Shown: positions 21,916 through 34,629, counted from the stretch's first letter. The stretch: 64,000 nucleotides of DNA from Heracleum sosnowskyi (GCA_030848705.1 CM061235.1:139631228-139695227), one strand, 5' to 3'. The notes: a model not told the origin generated them from the sequence alone. Made by a program: numbers and translations.

Positions 21916-22291
21916 CCCTGGCTCAAAATCGCCCTCTATAATAAGTATTTTATCAGAAAAATTTATATGCGATACTTTGGTACGAGTTTTATTATTAGTT
22001 TGAGAATATTCAAAAAAATAATATATTTTTTATAATATAAATGACCGAAATTTAAGACGGTAAGTTAGTATTGAAATTTTTATTATTACTATTATTAATA
22101 TATTTTTTTATATTTATTTATTATAACGGATATCGCCCTGAGAAAAAAATATTACATAAATCAAATATCAAAAATATGTTAATATATAGTTTATTTTGTT
22201 GAATATGTGCATTTAATTTGTACAACATTTTATATATTAATTTATATGAAATTATAAAAATTTATTTCTCGATTTTGAATTTAATTTTTAT

Positions 22292-22294
<3 letters not shown>

Positions 22295-22364
<70 letters not shown>
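22295..22364. repeat. (TA)n microsatellite
   Basis: About 70 bp of uninterrupted alternating T and A inside the Helitron 3' portion. Confidence 0.95.
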
Positions 22365-22366
<2 letters not shown>

Positions 22367-22644
22367 CAACGGGTGTCAGTCCAAGAAAATGTGACACAAA
22401 TCGGTAAAAATGAAATATATTTGAAAATAATTTATTTTATAGTCCACGCATAATTAATTGTACAATACATATTATATTTACTAATTTATATAACGTTATT
22501 GATATTTTAAGATTTATGAAAATATATTATAAGTTTGTCGTGCAACTTAAGCAACTTCTTCATATTAAAAATCAAATTTTCTTTTTATATGTACTATTTG
22601 TTAGGTAAGTATTTAATTATAAAACTCATATATCTAAAATGTTG

Positions 22645-22645
<1 letters not shown>

Positions 22646-22695
<50 letters not shown>
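22646..22695. repeat. (TA)n microsatellite
   Basis: About 50 bp of alternating T and A. Confidence 0.95.
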
Positions 22696-22696
<1 letters not shown>

Positions 22697-23211
22697 CATA
22701 ATCAAATTCAAAGTTAAATCCAAACTCTATCTAATTTAAAAATTATATTCAAACTCAAATAAAAAATTTTGGGTTCGACAAAATTCAGTCGGATCAAAAC
22801 TCTCGAGTACATGTCAGATCGGATTATTTGGTTATGTCTTACAGATATTTATGCAAAGAACAAGATGAGAGGGAATCTTTTATTTTAAAATAAAATTTAA
22901 ATTATAACATTCAGTTAATGTTTGTCTACGTATATTTTCTGTCAAAAATATATTAATATTTATTAAATGGGTGTAGGTTCTGGAACACGTGACACAAATT
23001 AGTACAAGTGCAAGAAAGTATGTAATAATTTAATTTATTGTTTATGTATATTTAATTTGTACAATAAATATATTTTTCACTATTTTATATAATATATACT
23101 TATTAATATCTCATTTTTTGCCTTAAATAATTTATACTTTAAGATTTAAGAAAATATATTATACGGCCGCCGCAAAGCGCGTCTTAGTCGACTAGTCAAT
23201 CAATATATCAA

Positions 23212-24252
23212 TCAATACTATTATATAAATAAGAAGACGAGGGCGGTGAGGTGGCGCTCTCAGATCGCTTCGTTCTATTTTTCTAATTTTCTTAATTTTT
23301 TGAATTAACAATATTAAAAATTCGAAAAAATCTCAATTACTTTTTAAATGCTTACTAATAGAGGAAACATATAATATTCTTACATTTAAAATATCTACTA
23401 ATGGAGAAAGTAAAAATACAATAGATCTTTACTAATGGAGGAAACTAAATATCACTAATGGAAGAAACTAAATATTCAATTATAATATTCTTACCTTCAA
23501 AATATCTAAATTAGAAAAAAAGTGTATTACCTTACATTATTTTGAACTTTCCTCTATTGTTATCTAAATATTCTCATAATATATTTTTTATTGAAATTAC
23601 CATCTTAACACACTGATGTCCTAAACTTTTTTTTTAATGTAATATTATAGAAAATATATGAATGTTTTGGTAAATAAGAAGTTAATAAATTAGACCGGTC
23701 TTGCATAAGAAATTAAGTAATTAATACCAAAAACTAGAAAAAATCTCAATTGACTTTTAAATATTTACTAATGGAGAAAACTAAATATACAATTTCAATA
23801 TTTTTTCATTTAAAATTTCTACTAATAGAGGAAAGTAAATATAATATTCTTGCATTTAAAATCTCTACTAATAGAGAAAGTAAATATACCATAGATTTTT
23901 ACTGATGGAGTAACTAAATATCACTAATTGAGAAAACTAAATATTCAATTATAATATTTTTGCCTTCAAAATATCTAAATTATATAAAAAAAGTGTAGTA
24001 CCTTACATTATTTTAAATTTTCCCCTATTATTATCTAAATATTCTTATATATATAAAATAATATTTCTAATATAAAATTAAGTTTTTTTTTGAATTATAT
24101 ATACATATATATATATATATATATTTCAAAACAAAACTTAAATTTATATTAGAAATATTATTTTATTTTAAAACGTATTTTGTAGAATGTTTTTTGAGAA
24201 AATTTAGAGATATTATTATAAAGCCGATGCGAAGCGCGGCTTAGTAAACTAG
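23212..24252 (+). mobile_element. Non-autonomous Helitron A (1041 bp)
   Basis: The 5' end reads A|TCAATACTATTATATAAAT followed by the agacgagggcggtgaggtgg signature. The 3' end has hairpin gccgatgcgaagcgcggc (24223-24240), then ttagtaaaCTAG and T. The 5'-TC, 3' hairpin plus CTRR and A/T insertion site are the diagnostic Helitron set. There is no Rep/helicase coding. The interior repeats short blocks such as tttactaatggaggaaacta. Confidence 0.85.
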
Positions 24253-24834
24253 TACTTATATAAAGGAGAACCCCAAGGAGCTCTATAATCGCTGGATTCA
24301 TATTTATCTAATTTTCTAGAGATTCTCAATTTTAATTCAATTAAATTAAATTTCTTCATCTTCATTCGAATATTTAGGGAATACATTCCTTATTTACACT
24401 CGGATTTTCAAGAAAGACAATAAATATATAAAAGTCAATCCTATTTAAAATTTAATTAAACAAATATTACATTTTTTCTCAAATAACTTAAATCATATTT
24501 AAGTTTTAATCTAATTAAATATACAGTTTTAATATTATTAATATACTTATATAAAGGAGAACCCCAAGGAGCTCTATAATCGCTGGATTCATATTTATCT
24601 AATTTTCTAGAGCTCCTCAATTTTAATTCAATTAAATTAAATTTCCTTATCTTCATTCGAATTTTTAGGGAATACATTCCTTATTTACACTCGAATTTTC
24701 AGGAAAGACAATAAATATATAAAAGTCAATCATATTTAAAATTTAATTAAACAAATATTACATTTTTTCTCAAATAACTTAAATCATATTTAAGTTTTAA
24801 TCTAATTAAATATACAGTTTTAATATTATTGCCT
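24253..24834 (+). repeat. Tandem duplication of a Helitron 5' module, 291-bp period
   Basis: Two near-identical copies (from 24253 and 24544) each begin tacttatataaaggagaacc and include the ggagctctataatcgctgg segment. The Helitron 5' module is thus doubled in place. Confidence 0.9.
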
Positions 24835-25168
24835 TTAAAATATTTACTAATTGAGTAAATTAAATATATAATTTTAATATTCTTCTAAGTGTTTGATTAG
24901 AAAATTTCTCAATTGCCTATAAAGTGTTTACTAATGGAGGAAACTAAATATAAAACACAAAAGTCAAATTAATTAATCTCTTTCTATTAAATTATTTCCT
25001 TTCATAATGCAAAAAACTTGCATGAGAAGTCAAAAAAATTAAAAAAATCACGTCTATATATTAGATGAAAAGTTTGTCTCATCGATCTCTGCTTATTCAT
25101 TCACAATTTTTAGGTTTTCTAAAGCTCTTTTATTTATGTGCTCATAAACACAGGTAAAATCAAAAGGG

Positions 25169-25409
25169 ATGGATCCTGAATGCAGTGAGTTCTTTATCGA
25201 GGTAGAACGTGTTCTCTTTTTTGCTACAATTTATGATTTATGATGATGTGCATGCTTGATTTGTTTTTATGTTTAACTTTTAATTGTTCTTTATGAGAAA
25301 TTTTTTTTGAATTGTTTTGTTGATAACAGGTGGTTTGTAGGACCAAAACTTTGAAAAGAAGGCAAACCCCAAGTGAAGTACAGAAGGGATTGTTTGTCAA
25401 TAACAAATG
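25169..25409 (+). pseudogene. Exon-like gene fragment inside a Helitron
   Basis: A short coding-looking piece ATG at 25169 to 25201 (MDPECSEFFIE) ends at a GT donor. A clean acceptor (ataacag, to 25329) opens a second 80-bp piece in phase (VVCRTKTLKRRQTPSEVQKG and on) that ends at a GTAAGC donor at 25410. The next acceptor-like tgcag lies near 25567 and leads quickly to a stop. The product is unrecognised. Location inside a Helitron suggests a captured host fragment; chance splice signals are the alternative. Confidence 0.35.
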
Positions 25410-28102
25410 GTAAGCAAAATCAATATAAAGGTAATATGTCAGATGTGTTTTTCTTGAATTTATAATTTTAATAATTCTATATAATTTTAAATATGAGCTA
25501 ATGTATATTGAAATTTCTATGTTTCTTACTTTCTTGCTCTTTTTATCTCATTAATATATACATGCAGTTGATTAGGCGGAGCAGATAAGAGATCAGTGCA
25601 TCCCTGAGCTTTAGCTTCACAGATTTTGAATAAACATTACAGCTCCCCGTATTTGCTTGAATATGAGTCGCGTTGTGGCATCGAATTGCATTGCGGCAAA
25701 AAAATTTGAATCCCTTTGATTTCTACAAAGACGTCCCTAAACAAGTGATATCAGTGAATACATATTTCTTATTTGCAAAAGAAATGTTGGTAAAAATCGA
25801 TGTTGACGAGGGCGATGAGGTGGCGGCTCTCAAATGACTTTAATCTATTTTTCTAATTTTCTCAAATTTTTTAATAATTAATGTTAAAGATTCGAAAATA
25901 TCTCAATTGAGATAAATTCTCAATTTTCTTCTTATTATAATCTAACGGAGAAAACAAAATATAGTATGTTAATATTCTACTAAGCGCCCTCTACTGATCC
26001 AATTTATTTACTAATATTTTTAATGGGATAATTATCAAAATCATCATGCATTTGGTTCAAATGTATCAAAGTAGTTACTGATTTCAAAAATGACTTAATT
26101 TAGTCACTAATTTGGAATTTTGTATCAAGGAGACCATCTGCCGGCGACTAAATTGATATAAAATTTTACTATTTTAACAACTAAATTGATACAAGTTTTT
26201 AAATTAGTTACCTAATTGAGTCATTTTTGAAATGAGTGACTAATTTAATACATTTGAACCAAATGAGTGGTGACTTTGATAATGATCTCTTTTATTAATA
26301 CCATCTTTCAAGGAAAGAAGTTAAATATGTTATGTTATGTTAAACATGGTTTGTTTGACTATTAAAAAATATATTTAAATTAGCTTTTAAATCTTTAGTA
26401 ATGAAAATATTAATTTAATTATATTCTCCTAAACTTTCTTTTTAAGTAAAATTACTATCTTAATATTGTCCTAAAATTTATCTTCAAGTCAAATTACCAT
26501 GTTGATATTTTCTTAAACTTTCTTTTGAACTTAAAGTTACCATTTTAATATTCTCATATATTTTTTTCTTTAAGTTCTAAAATTTATCTTAGAAATAAGA
26601 TTATCATCTTTACATTCTCCTAAAAAAATTATTAGAAATTATGTTCTCATAAGTTTTTTGTAAAAAAAACCACGTTTAATTTATCTATATATTTTACATA
26701 TATATTAAAAATTATTTTTTAAAATTTTACCTTCTAAGTATGTAGAAGATAATACTTACAGAAAATGCAAGTTTTTGTATATTAAAATAAAATAAAATAT
26801 AGGAGCCTTATTTTCTTTTCATTTCTTTTCTCGAGTACCTGTATTTTAAACAATAAAAATTAGAATTTTGTAAAATATTTGAATTAAATTTTATGATATA
26901 ATAAAATTGATTAATAGATGATGTAATTGATTAAGTAATTAGTTTGTTTTTTGTTCAATTTGGTAACAACGAGAAAGCGGGTCATTGGGAGAAAACATGT
27001 TTAACGAGAGATCGATTCATTAGGAGGAGCATATTATATGCTAGAATTTAATATTTATGTTAATTATGTATTTTAAAATAGAAGTTGCAATATAAAGTTT
27101 TGGAAAAATAAAGTGATTAATATACTAATATTTTAAATAATATTAAAATAATGAAATATATTAAACAATTCCCTTTTCTATAATTATTCAAAATTTCGGT
27201 AATTAACAACACTAAACGGGGAATTTAAAAGAAACCTTAATTTCATGTTATAAATACAATTATGTTTAAAAACAATTTTTGTAGAATAGTTTTTAGAAAA
27301 AATTGGAGAAATTATTATAAAGCCTCTGCGAAGCGCGGCTTAGTAAACTAGTATACTATTATATAAAGGAGAAGACAGGGGCGGTGAGGTGGCGCTCACA
27401 GATCGCTTCGTTATATTTTTCTATTTTTCTCAATTTTTTGAATTAATAATATTAAAAATTCGAAAATATCTCAATCACCTTTTAAATATTTACTAATAGA
27501 GGAAACATATAATATTCTTGCATTTAAAATCCCTACTAATGGAGAAAGTAAATATGCAATAGATCTTTACTAATGGAGGAAACTAAATATCACTAATAGA
27601 AGAAACTAAATATTCAATTATAATATTTTTGCCTTCAAAATATCTAAATTAGAAAAAAAGTGTATTACCTTACATTATTTTGAACTTTCCTCTATTATTA
27701 TCTAAAGAATCTCATAATATTTTCCTTTTTAAATATTAACCAATAAAGGAAACTAAATATACGATTTTAATATTATTGCTTTTAAATTTTTTACTAATAG
27801 ACGAAAGTAAATATACTATTTAAATCAAAATCTTTACTAATGGAGGAAAGTAAATATATAATTTAAATATACAACTAAATTTTTTATTGTTAATATTCTC
27901 CTAAACTTCCTCTACAAGACCAGTTTATTTACTAATTTTGTTTTGACTATCTTCTAACGAAGAAAAAGGAAAGTAGATATATTATATTTAGGTAGTATTC
28001 AAAAATCATCACAAACATATTTATCTATTTTTCTAAAATATTTGAACTTCCTCTTTTATCATCTTATTCGGATCTTGCTTTTACTATATATATATATGAG
28101 TA

Positions 28103-28443
28103 AGGTTCCAGAGAGAACCGAGAGAACCCTTCTAAGACCGTTGATGTACTATAATATAATTAATGAATCTTAATAAAACACTAAAAAAATCTTAATTATC
28201 AATTAAATTTATTATAAATAAATTTTATGTTGAAATATATTATAAAACACTTTATAGAATACTTAATAGAATCCTAATTTTAATATAATTATTAAAACAC
28301 TTAAAAGAATCTTAAAATACTAATAAAAGTATAATAGAATTTTTTTAAAACATATCAGCCGTTGGATGGTGTGGTAAATCAAGGGTGATTGGTTAGTTCT
28401 CTCGGTTTTCTAAAAAAGATAAATTATCTCTGGATCTTTCCCC
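28103..28443. mobile_element. Mutator-type MITE (about 341 bp) with flanking repeat TATATGAGTA
   Basis: The element runs from aggttccagagagaaccgag to gatctttcccc. Its ends are imperfect inverted repeats (ccagagagaaccgagagaac against the right end's ccagaga and aaccgagagaac read on the other strand). The 10-bp direct repeat TATATGAGTA lies at 28093-28102 and 28444-28453; a 9-10 bp duplication fits a MULE-type insertion. There is no coding capacity. Confidence 0.65.
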
Positions 28444-28566
<123 letters not shown>

Positions 28567-31500
28567 TACAAAGTTTTATCGATCATAGCGTCTCTAATTT
28601 TCATTGTTTATCGTATGTCATTATAGATTAGATTAGTTTTGCAACTTTTTAGTTTATTATGTGAACCAATTCGTTGATGCCTGATTATATTTGTTATTGA
28701 TGTGTTTTTATTACAGGAGAAAATACAAGAACGTTTTGATAAATAAGAAGTTAATAAATTAGATCGGTTTTGCATAAGAAATTAAGTAATTAATACAAAA
28801 AACTAGAAAAAAAAAATCTCAATTGCCTTTTAAATATTTACTAATGAAGAAAACTAAATATACAATTTCAATATTCTTGCATTTAAAATCTCTACTAATA
28901 GAGAAAAGTAAATATAATATTCTTACATTTAAAATCTTTACTAATAGAGAAAGTAAATATACAATAGATCTTTACTGATGGAGGAAACTAAATATCACTA
29001 ATGGAGCTAAATATTCGATTATAATATTCTTGCCTTCAAAATATCTAAATTATTAAAAAAGTGTATTACCTTATATTATTTTAAACTTTCCTCTATTATT
29101 ATCTAAATATTCTCATAATATTTCTTTTCAAATGAAATTAACATCTTAACATTCTCTTCTCCTAAACTTTCTTCTTTTTTTATGTGATATAATAGAAAAC
29201 ACAGGAACGTTTTAGTAAATAAAAAGTTAAGAAATTAGATCGGTTTTGCATAAGAAATTAAGTAATTAATACCAAAGATTAGAAAAAATCTCAATTGCCT
29301 TTTAAATATTTACTAATGGAGGAAACTAAATATACAATTTCAATATTCTTGCATTTAAAATATCTACTAATGGAGGAAAGTAAATATAATATTCTTGCAT
29401 TTAAAATCTCTACTAATGGAGAAGGTAAATATACAATAGATCTTTACTAATAGAGGAAACTAAATATTACAAATGGAGGAAACTAAATATTCAATTATAA
29501 TATTTTTTCCTTCAAATATCTAAATTAAAAAAAAAAAGTTTATTACTTTACATTATTTTGAACTTCCCTTTAGTATTATCTAGATATTCTCATAATATTT
29601 ATTTTCAAATGAAATTACCATATTAACATTCTGCTAAAATATATTTTTAATGTAATATAATAGACAATACAAGAAGATATTGATAAATAAGAAGTTAAGA
29701 AATTAGATCGGTCTTGCATAAAAAATTAATTAATTACTTGGTAAATAATTAATTACCTTTAATACTTTCATACAAACAACTAATTAATAGTATAAATATA
29801 CACCTATACTCTGTTAATTGTCTACTGCAATTTTTGTTGTCAACATTGTTCTTCTTTACTTTTTTGTTTGTTCATGTTAAAAGGGTGTACATGAGTACAT
29901 GAGTATGAGACTTTTTTCTTTATGTTATTTATCTTATTACGTTTGTTTGTATCTTAATGCAGGATCATATTAAAATCTTTGACAAGACAAGTTATTTGCT
30001 ATTAGTGTTAATTGAGTTAAGACATGGATTAATAAGGAGGGGGATTCATATTAAAATAATAGGCCGAGCAAGTTGATTTTCATGTACATTCAGTTTTGAA
30101 TTGATTTATATGTTTATGTGTGTACGTTATTAGTTTTGAATTTATAGTTCAAAGTTGATACATCTGTATACAAGGTAACTCGAAAGTGGAGAATTCATCG
30201 TGTCTTCAAAAACAAATTGTATCATTGTTTTTTAACGTTTAGATAATTATTGCTCTAATTTTTATGAGAAAAGATTATATCTTTTAGTAAAATATTTTCT
30301 GTAATTCATACACAGAAATTCAAAGATAAAAATTGTATATTAAGAAATTTATAGTGTATGTATTTCAAAAATATCATGTTAACATTTATTCGACTGAAGA
30401 ATTTATTTAGTGTGTGCATTTTTAATAAAATTCAATAAGTCGGTGAATCTATAACAAAAGGCATACAAGAATAGGAAACATTGAGAAAATGTCATTAAAT
30501 TAATTTTTTTAAAAGGAAGAGGTTGTTGTTGTTTTTTGTTTTGACAAAAAGAGACCATTATTAATAAAAAAATTCTCCCAGAAACAAAAAAGATGTTTGT
30601 TCATATTTTTTGATTTTTTTCTTACTGAGAGTAGATTTGGAGGTAGTGAAGATTTTAATAGCTCTAAAAGTATAATTGTAGTTTTTGATTGAACGATCTA
30701 GAACTTTATATATATAATTCAAAACAAAACTTAATTTTATATTAGAAATATTATTTTATTTAAAAACGTATTTTGTAGAATATTTTTTGAGAAAATTTAG
30801 AGATATTATTATAAATCCGCTGCGAAACGCGGCTTAGTAAACTAGTATATATATAAATGAAAACCCACAGGAGCTCTTAGATCGTCCGAAAACTATTTAT
30901 CTATTTTTCTTGAGCTTCTGAATTTTAATTCAATAAAATTAAATTTCTTTATTTAAATTTGAATTCACAGGATAGAAAAAATAGCAATTGCCTTTTAAAT
31001 ATTTACTAATGAAGGAAACTAAATATATAATTTTTATATTCTTTCTTTTTTCAATTTTAATTCAATAAAATTAAAGTTTTTGATTTAAATTTGATTTTAT
31101 AGAATAGAAAAAATCTCAATTGCCATTTAAATCTTTACTAATGGAGAAAACTAAATATATAATTTTAATATTCTTTCCTTTAAAATATTTAATACTGGAA
31201 GAAAGTATATATACTATTTTAATATTCAACATCTTTATCTTTTTATCTTATCAATCTTTATCTTCTTTCTCCTTTTATTTATCTTCTTCTTTATATCTTT
31301 ATCTTTATTTTATCTTTATATCTTTATATATATAAAGGAAAATCCCCAAGAACTCTAGAATCGCTCGATTCATATTTATCTTTAAATGATTAAAAGAATT
31401 AAAATTAGTTTTAAAATAAATAGGCCCGTAAACTGGTCCTGGTAAACAGGTCTTGGAAATGCATTTTAATTAGAATAGTTAAATTTATTTTTAATTATTA

Positions 31501-31639
31501 TAACTTTTTTAAAATAATTAGGTCATTAAAATAGATTTAAAAATAAATATGGCTGTTACTCGAACCAATTATATGGTATTAACTGAATTTTGTTAAGAAA
31601 AAATAAGTTCATTTAAAAATTTTATTTGTATATCCATCT

Positions 31640-31790
31640 ATCTCTCTATACTGTAAAAGATGAAATATTTAAAATTTTGATACCTGTTTTGATACGGTAC
31701 GGTACGGTACAATACTTGCCTTATAGGTACCGTACCAAAAACAGGTACCAAAACTTTTAATATTTCGTACTTTATAATATAGATAGATAG
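31640..31790. repeat. Inverted repeat of two Helitron 5'-end-like arms
   Basis: The left arm (31640-31701; ctatactgtaaaagatgaaa ... tacctgttttgatacgg) and right arm (about 31728-31790) are reverse complements with few mismatches around a 25-bp loop. Each arm resembles the 5' end of the Helitron family at 9966 and 45459, so they are head-to-head. Confidence 0.75.
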
Positions 31791-31791
31791 A

Positions 31792-33214
31792 TGAAAGGCA
31801 TTTGTTTAAGCCTATTAATATTCTGAGGAAACAACTTAATTTAAACAAGTATGTAATAAGTAAATAATAAGTTAATATGTCACAGGAATCTCAGAGAGTT
31901 TAATCTGTCAAGAGAATGAAGAACCAAAGTCATCTACAGACTTGAAGTTATTCTACATTGAAAGAAGTTCAATTTATTGTTCAAGCCTCAGTGAAGTATT
32001 CAAGTAAGTGGATTTATTACAGTGACAGAGATTTCCAGTTGGTGACGGAAGAAGTACAGGATACAAAGTTTAGTCAAAGCTAAAGAAAAGAAGCCACAGC
32101 TTTAAATGTTTTAAAGATGAAGAATTATCATTGAAGTCAGTTATTCATGAAACCAGACAGTGCATCGAATGACGACATCAATCAGTGGAATTCAATCATC
32201 TATATTCAGTGGTTTTCAAAAGATAGAGTAATGCAAGGATTTTAAATTATCTTATTTAATTTATTAATTAAATTTAATTTATAAATTAATTCTATCAGAA
32301 TTAATTTATTTATTAAATTAGTTATGTTAGTAGTTTAAATTATTTATTAAATTAATTCTATAAAAGAATTAATTTAATCTAGAATTTAATCTATCTAATA
32401 AATTAAAAGGATTTTCTTTTAAAATCTCGGTATGACATGTTTAGTAAACTCGGTATGACCTAGTGTTTTAACACCTTAGGTTCTACCGAGTTATATTGAG
32501 GTCATACCATTCAATTTGTGTCAGGTCATACATATCACTTTCTCTTGGTCATACCGAGAGTTGGTGAAAGTTCCCTTGGTCATACCGGACATTTTCTTGT
32601 AGGTCATACTGGTCATACAAGGTTCTACCGAGTTATTTTTACAGGTCATACAAGTGTATGATTTGTTTTATTAAATCTTTATGATTTAATAAACAGGTCA
32701 TACAAGGCTTATTGGATTTGTATTAAAGACTTGGCAGAATAGACAGAAGAACACAGTTGAACGAAAAGAAACAGATTGAAGCATTTACTCTCAAGAACAC
32801 AAGAAGCCATTAATATCATTTCTTCTCAAGCAATTAATTCTATTTTGTATTGTTAAATCCAAACCACTAGAAGTTGATTACTTGTATTGCTTTGATCATC
32901 TAGCGGATTTTTATCCCTAGAATTTATCTCGAACTTGCTTTTAGCATTCGATCTTTTTATTACAAATATTAGAAAAGTTCATGTCGAATTTATTCTAAAT
33001 TTGTATTAATTAGTTTGATATAAATACTTTGTAATCCATATTATATTTGCAACACCCTTCAAGTTTAATATAAGTTATATTTAACTTGAATCTTGTTTCA
33101 TTTATATTCCGCATTAATTTGTTCTATATTGTTTAATTTATTCAAGAACAAATTTCGATAAAACGGTATAGTTTGTATTCAACCCCCCTTCTACAAACTT
33201 ATCAGGACCTAACA
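31792..33214 (+). repeat. Probable solo LTR (about 1.42 kb), copia type
   Basis: The right end, ATCAGGACCTAACA preceded by a CAACCCCCCTTCTACAAAC string, is nearly identical to the outer end of the copia LTR at 4871-4904. A TG start at 31792 gives the flanking repeat ATAGA (31787-31791 and 33215-33219), but the left copy lies in an atagatagatag run, so this boundary is tentative. Eight GGTCATAC motifs cluster at about 32495-32705. No PBS or coding sequence is seen. Confidence 0.55.
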
Positions 33215-33321
33215 ATAGATAGTATAGATTGATTGATTTTATATGTTTGTCTTAAATAGTTAATATTTAAAATTTTACAAAAATATTATAGGGCCGCTGC
33301 GAAGCGCGACTTAGTTGAGTC

Positions 33322-33790
33322 CTACTTATATAAAAGAGAAGACGAGGGCAGTGAGGTGGCGGCTCTCAAATCGTTTCGATCTATTTTTTAAATTTTCTAA
33401 AAAATTTGAATTATTAATATTAAAGATTCAAAAATGTTTCAATTGGCTTTAAAATATTTACTAATGGAAGAAACTAAATATACAATTTTAATATTCTTGC
33501 TTTTAAACTATTTACTAATGGAAAAAACTAAATATAAAATTTTAATATTCTCCTAAATTTTTTATTAGAAAATATCTGAATTGTCTTTTAAATCTTTACT
33601 AAAGGAGGAAACTAAATATACAATTTTAATATTATTGACTTTAGAATTTTTACTAATGGAAGAAATTAAATATACAATTTTAATACTCTTCTAAATTTTT
33701 TTATTTATAAATATACTTAGTAACATAGAAAACTAAATATATTATTTTATTACCTTCTAATGAAGGAAACAAAGTATACTATATTATTTA
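33322..33790 (+). mobile_element. Helitron E, 5' part only
   Basis: It begins directly after the decayed 3' end of Helitron D with ctacttatataaaagagaag and the acgagggcagtgaggtggcg signature, followed by the repeated tttactaatggaagaaacta blocks. No 3' hairpin/CTAG occurs before the next gene, so it is truncated. Confidence 0.6.
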
Positions 33791-34620
33791 TTTATTTGTT
33801 TAATTATTTATGTCGTGCATTTCGTGTCGTGTAACCAAAGGGTAAACACAAACCAACACTAAATCTCGGTCGTGTACATTCGTGTTCATGTACTTTCGTG
33901 TCGTGTACCCAAAATGCAAATACAAATACTAAATTTTCGTGTCGTGTTGTCATGTCGTGAAAATTTTTCGGATATAATGAGAACTAAGTAATGGATAAAT
34001 GCAAATAAGAGTGGCTGTGTTGTATGCTTTAGCATTTTTGATATTAATAAGTAGTTCCACCATTTCTACCTTTATGGTTATAGTAATTGATGTGATCCTG
34101 CAATTTATAAATTTCAATCCCCCTCAGGTAAAAACAATCCAATTCCACAAAGTTCAGGGCCTTTTTTTTGAAATCAATACAAGTGAAGTTTGTTTATATA
34201 AAATTCTATCAAACAGATTATATTTGACTATATGAAGTTTGTACGATGTTTCAAGTCTGCATCCGTTTCATCCGATAGATTGGACGGAGGGATAAACGCA
34301 TGTTTAATTTTTGAGATTTTTTGAAAAATACAAAAGTATAATCTTTCATTATTTTGAAAATAAATTTTTTATTTTTTTTTTGCGAAAATATACTTTACAA
34401 CCAAATGTAATTGAATGCAACTAAATCAATCTTAAAGGTAAACGTTACAAATCATAGTTTTACGAATATTTTTGAAAAATAGTAAAATAATAAATTTACT
34501 TAAAAAAATAATTATTTTTAATAATTTCTCTGAATTTTATACACAGCAAAATGAAATGACAAAAATCTTGAACGATATAATATATTTTAAGTATTTATGA
34601 TAAGTAACCCTTCGAGCCAA
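33791..34620. other. Intergenic DNA and upstream region of the RPRD1-like gene
   Basis: About 33810-33970 is a cluster of cgtgtcgtg-type repeats (tcgtgtcgtgtacc, ttcgtgtcgtgttg), resembling the subterminal repeats of plant hAT-type elements. The rest is AT-rich and should contain the promoter of the downstream gene. No unambiguous TATA box can be assigned. Confidence 0.45.
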
Positions 34621-34629
34621 GCCGCTAAG

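Larger units (their letters stand above)
21921..23195 (+). mobile_element. Helitron 3' portion, split from its 5' part by the gypsy insertion
   Basis: The right end is a Helitron 3' terminus: hairpin-like ggccgccgcaaagcgcgtc (23165-23183), then ttagtcgaCTAG at 23192-23195 followed by T. The body is AT-rich and has three diverged repeats that begin near cggatatcgccctg (22129), cgggtgtcagtcc (22370) and gggtgtaggttctgg (22969), each followed by a gacacaaat-like block and an aatttgtacaa block. The host Helitron probably began left of 12938, perhaps near 12583, where a tcttatataaag 5'-like signature lies. Confidence 0.6.
24253..27351 (+). mobile_element. Helitron(s), composite, ending in the shared 3' hairpin
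   Basis: It begins at the base after Helitron A's CTAG with tacttatataaaggagaacc (the ggagctc subtype). A second 5'-like signature, tcgatgttgacgagggcgat, appears at 25797 without a 3' end before it. The segment ends with hairpin gcctctgcgaagcgcggc (27322-27339), then CTAG at 27348-27351. It may be one element or a 5'-truncated Helitron joined to another. The part 25860-27320 is AT-rich Helitron body with no gene. Confidence 0.7.
30846..33321 (+). mobile_element. Helitron D (ggagctc subtype) with nested LTR, degenerate 3' end
   Basis: It starts right after the previous CTAG (tatatatataaatgaaaacc, then the aggagctc block). The 3' hairpin gggccgctgcgaagcgcg is present at about 33292-33309, but the terminal tetranucleotide has decayed to a TGAG-like form near 33316. 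The interior holds a second ggagctc-like 5' module at about 31325, an inverted repeat (31640-31790) and a probable solo LTR (31792-33214). Confidence 0.6.

Noticed and set aside
32230..32400. AT-rich palindromes (aattaattctatcagaatta) as a possible MITE
   Set aside because: They lie inside the probable LTR, have no TSD, and simple AT composition explains the pairing.
33180..33214. Reading the CAACCCCCCTTCTAC end as part of the same copia element as 1-4904
   Set aside because: The body upstream is unrelated to the LTR at 4311-4904 and no PBS follows; only the terminal string is shared.
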